Shown: positions 63,521 to 64,000 of the stretch, one piece after another | Position numbering within the stretch: the first letter of the stretch is position 1 | Layout of the letters: each line of letters begins with the position of its first letter | DNA from: Epiperipatus broadwayi | Lineage: Eukaryota; Onychophora; Udeonychophora; Euonychophora; Peripatidae | Assembly (NCBI GenBank): GCA_028023455.1 | Contig: JAQFVV010012477.1 | Coordinates: forward strand, 4,171,365 to 4,235,364 | Direction of reading: 5' to 3' | Length of the DNA stretch: 64,000 bases | The notes under the pieces: model-generated | What the model saw: the letters and a program-made list of their open reading frames with translations, nothing else | The model's database searches: none | Told to the model about the DNA's origin: nothing | Made by a program: the position numbers and the translations under genes

Positions 63521-64000
63521 ATAAAGAAATCGGTGAGGTATTGAAAATCCACAAAGAAACATGGCAGACAAAGAGCGCGAAATCCAAAAACATCAAATTA
63601 TTTACCTTTCGACATAAATATGCATTTACAATCATATTGAAAAACAATTAATTGTTCTTTGGCTTTCAAATTATTGCATATCTAAATTGAGCAATAATAT
63701 TTAAATAATCAAAAAGCAATACACAAAAAATAATTACCAACTCCTCCCCCAACTAATCAAATTATAACAAAATATGGAAATCACCGAGTAACTTTTCTAA
63801 AATGTACTAAATGTTATCAATATTTAAAAAATAAAAGACTATTTAGCACAGATTAATACATAGTAAGTAACAAAAAAAACCACTTATTTATAATTGTTAA
63901 TAAAGAAGAAGATATAAATTAATATCAAAGTTTATCAGCTTAACGTTTTCGAGGATCCATGCATACCAAGTTTAAAAGAGAAAGTGGAAAAATTACCTTG
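63521..64000. other. AT-rich DNA, no gene seen
   Basis: The plus-strand 79-codon frame at 63412-63651 begins inside the tandem duplication and shows only Lys/Asn-rich composition. No gene is supported up to the window edge. Confidence 0.45.

Overview
The window looks like non-coding DNA from an animal nuclear genome. It is about three quarters A+T by eye and has no complete host gene, no bacterial-type operon and no CRISPR array. The species cannot be named from the sequence. Metazoan origin is inferred from several non-LTR retrotransposon (LINE) families, very short tRNA-derived SINEs, many fold-back or inverted-repeat elements and long trinucleotide microsatellites. The likeliest contexts are a very large intron or an intergenic repeat landscape. 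The only hint of a host protein-coding exon is a short minus-strand segment near 63.1 kb with a carboxylesterase/neuroligin-like motif, and it is weak.

Layout. 0-8 kb: two copies of one fold-back element in opposite orientation (2.34-3.02 and 4.70-5.52 kb), a tRNA-Gly-derived SINE (3.56 kb), a LINE 3' end (6.4 kb) and a 1-kb TA-flanked element with inverted termini (6.94-7.94 kb). 8-21 kb: mostly plain AT-rich DNA with a long fold-back (11.1-11.5 kb), a repeat carrying a hammerhead-ribozyme-like core (12.7 kb) and a TATA/LTR-like module (16.4-17.1 kb). 21-25 kb: a 560-bp polypurine tract, then two truncated LINE copies head to tail, each ending in a (TAG)n/(GTA)n microsatellite. 25-32 kb: two more fold-backs and AT-rich DNA. 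32.8-39.2 kb: a dense LINE block. One LINE lies on the minus strand and is split by about 870 bp; a fold-back abuts its 5' part; an RTE-like LINE on the plus strand is interrupted by the 12.7-kb-type repeat. 39-58 kb: AT-rich DNA with a perfect 92-bp palindrome (45.1 kb), a second tRNA-derived SINE (46.3 kb), a CG/CA tract, a 1.1-kb inverted-terminus element (48.9-50.0 kb) and a less AT-rich domain with three unrelated tandem arrays (53.2-55.9 kb). 58.4-62.1 kb: a near-identical inverted repeat with 445-bp arms and a LINE copy, both embedded in (ATT)n tracts. 62-64 kb: AT-rich DNA with the possible exon and a tandem duplication.

The most notable pattern is the repeated association of one LINE family, and of the large inverted repeat, with trinucleotide microsatellites on both sides. 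This suggests a retrotransposon lineage that inserts into, or seeds, (TAA)n/(TAG)n tracts and lands in the tails of earlier copies. All LINE coding regions seen here are truncated or carry stops and frameshifts, so any active master copy must be elsewhere.
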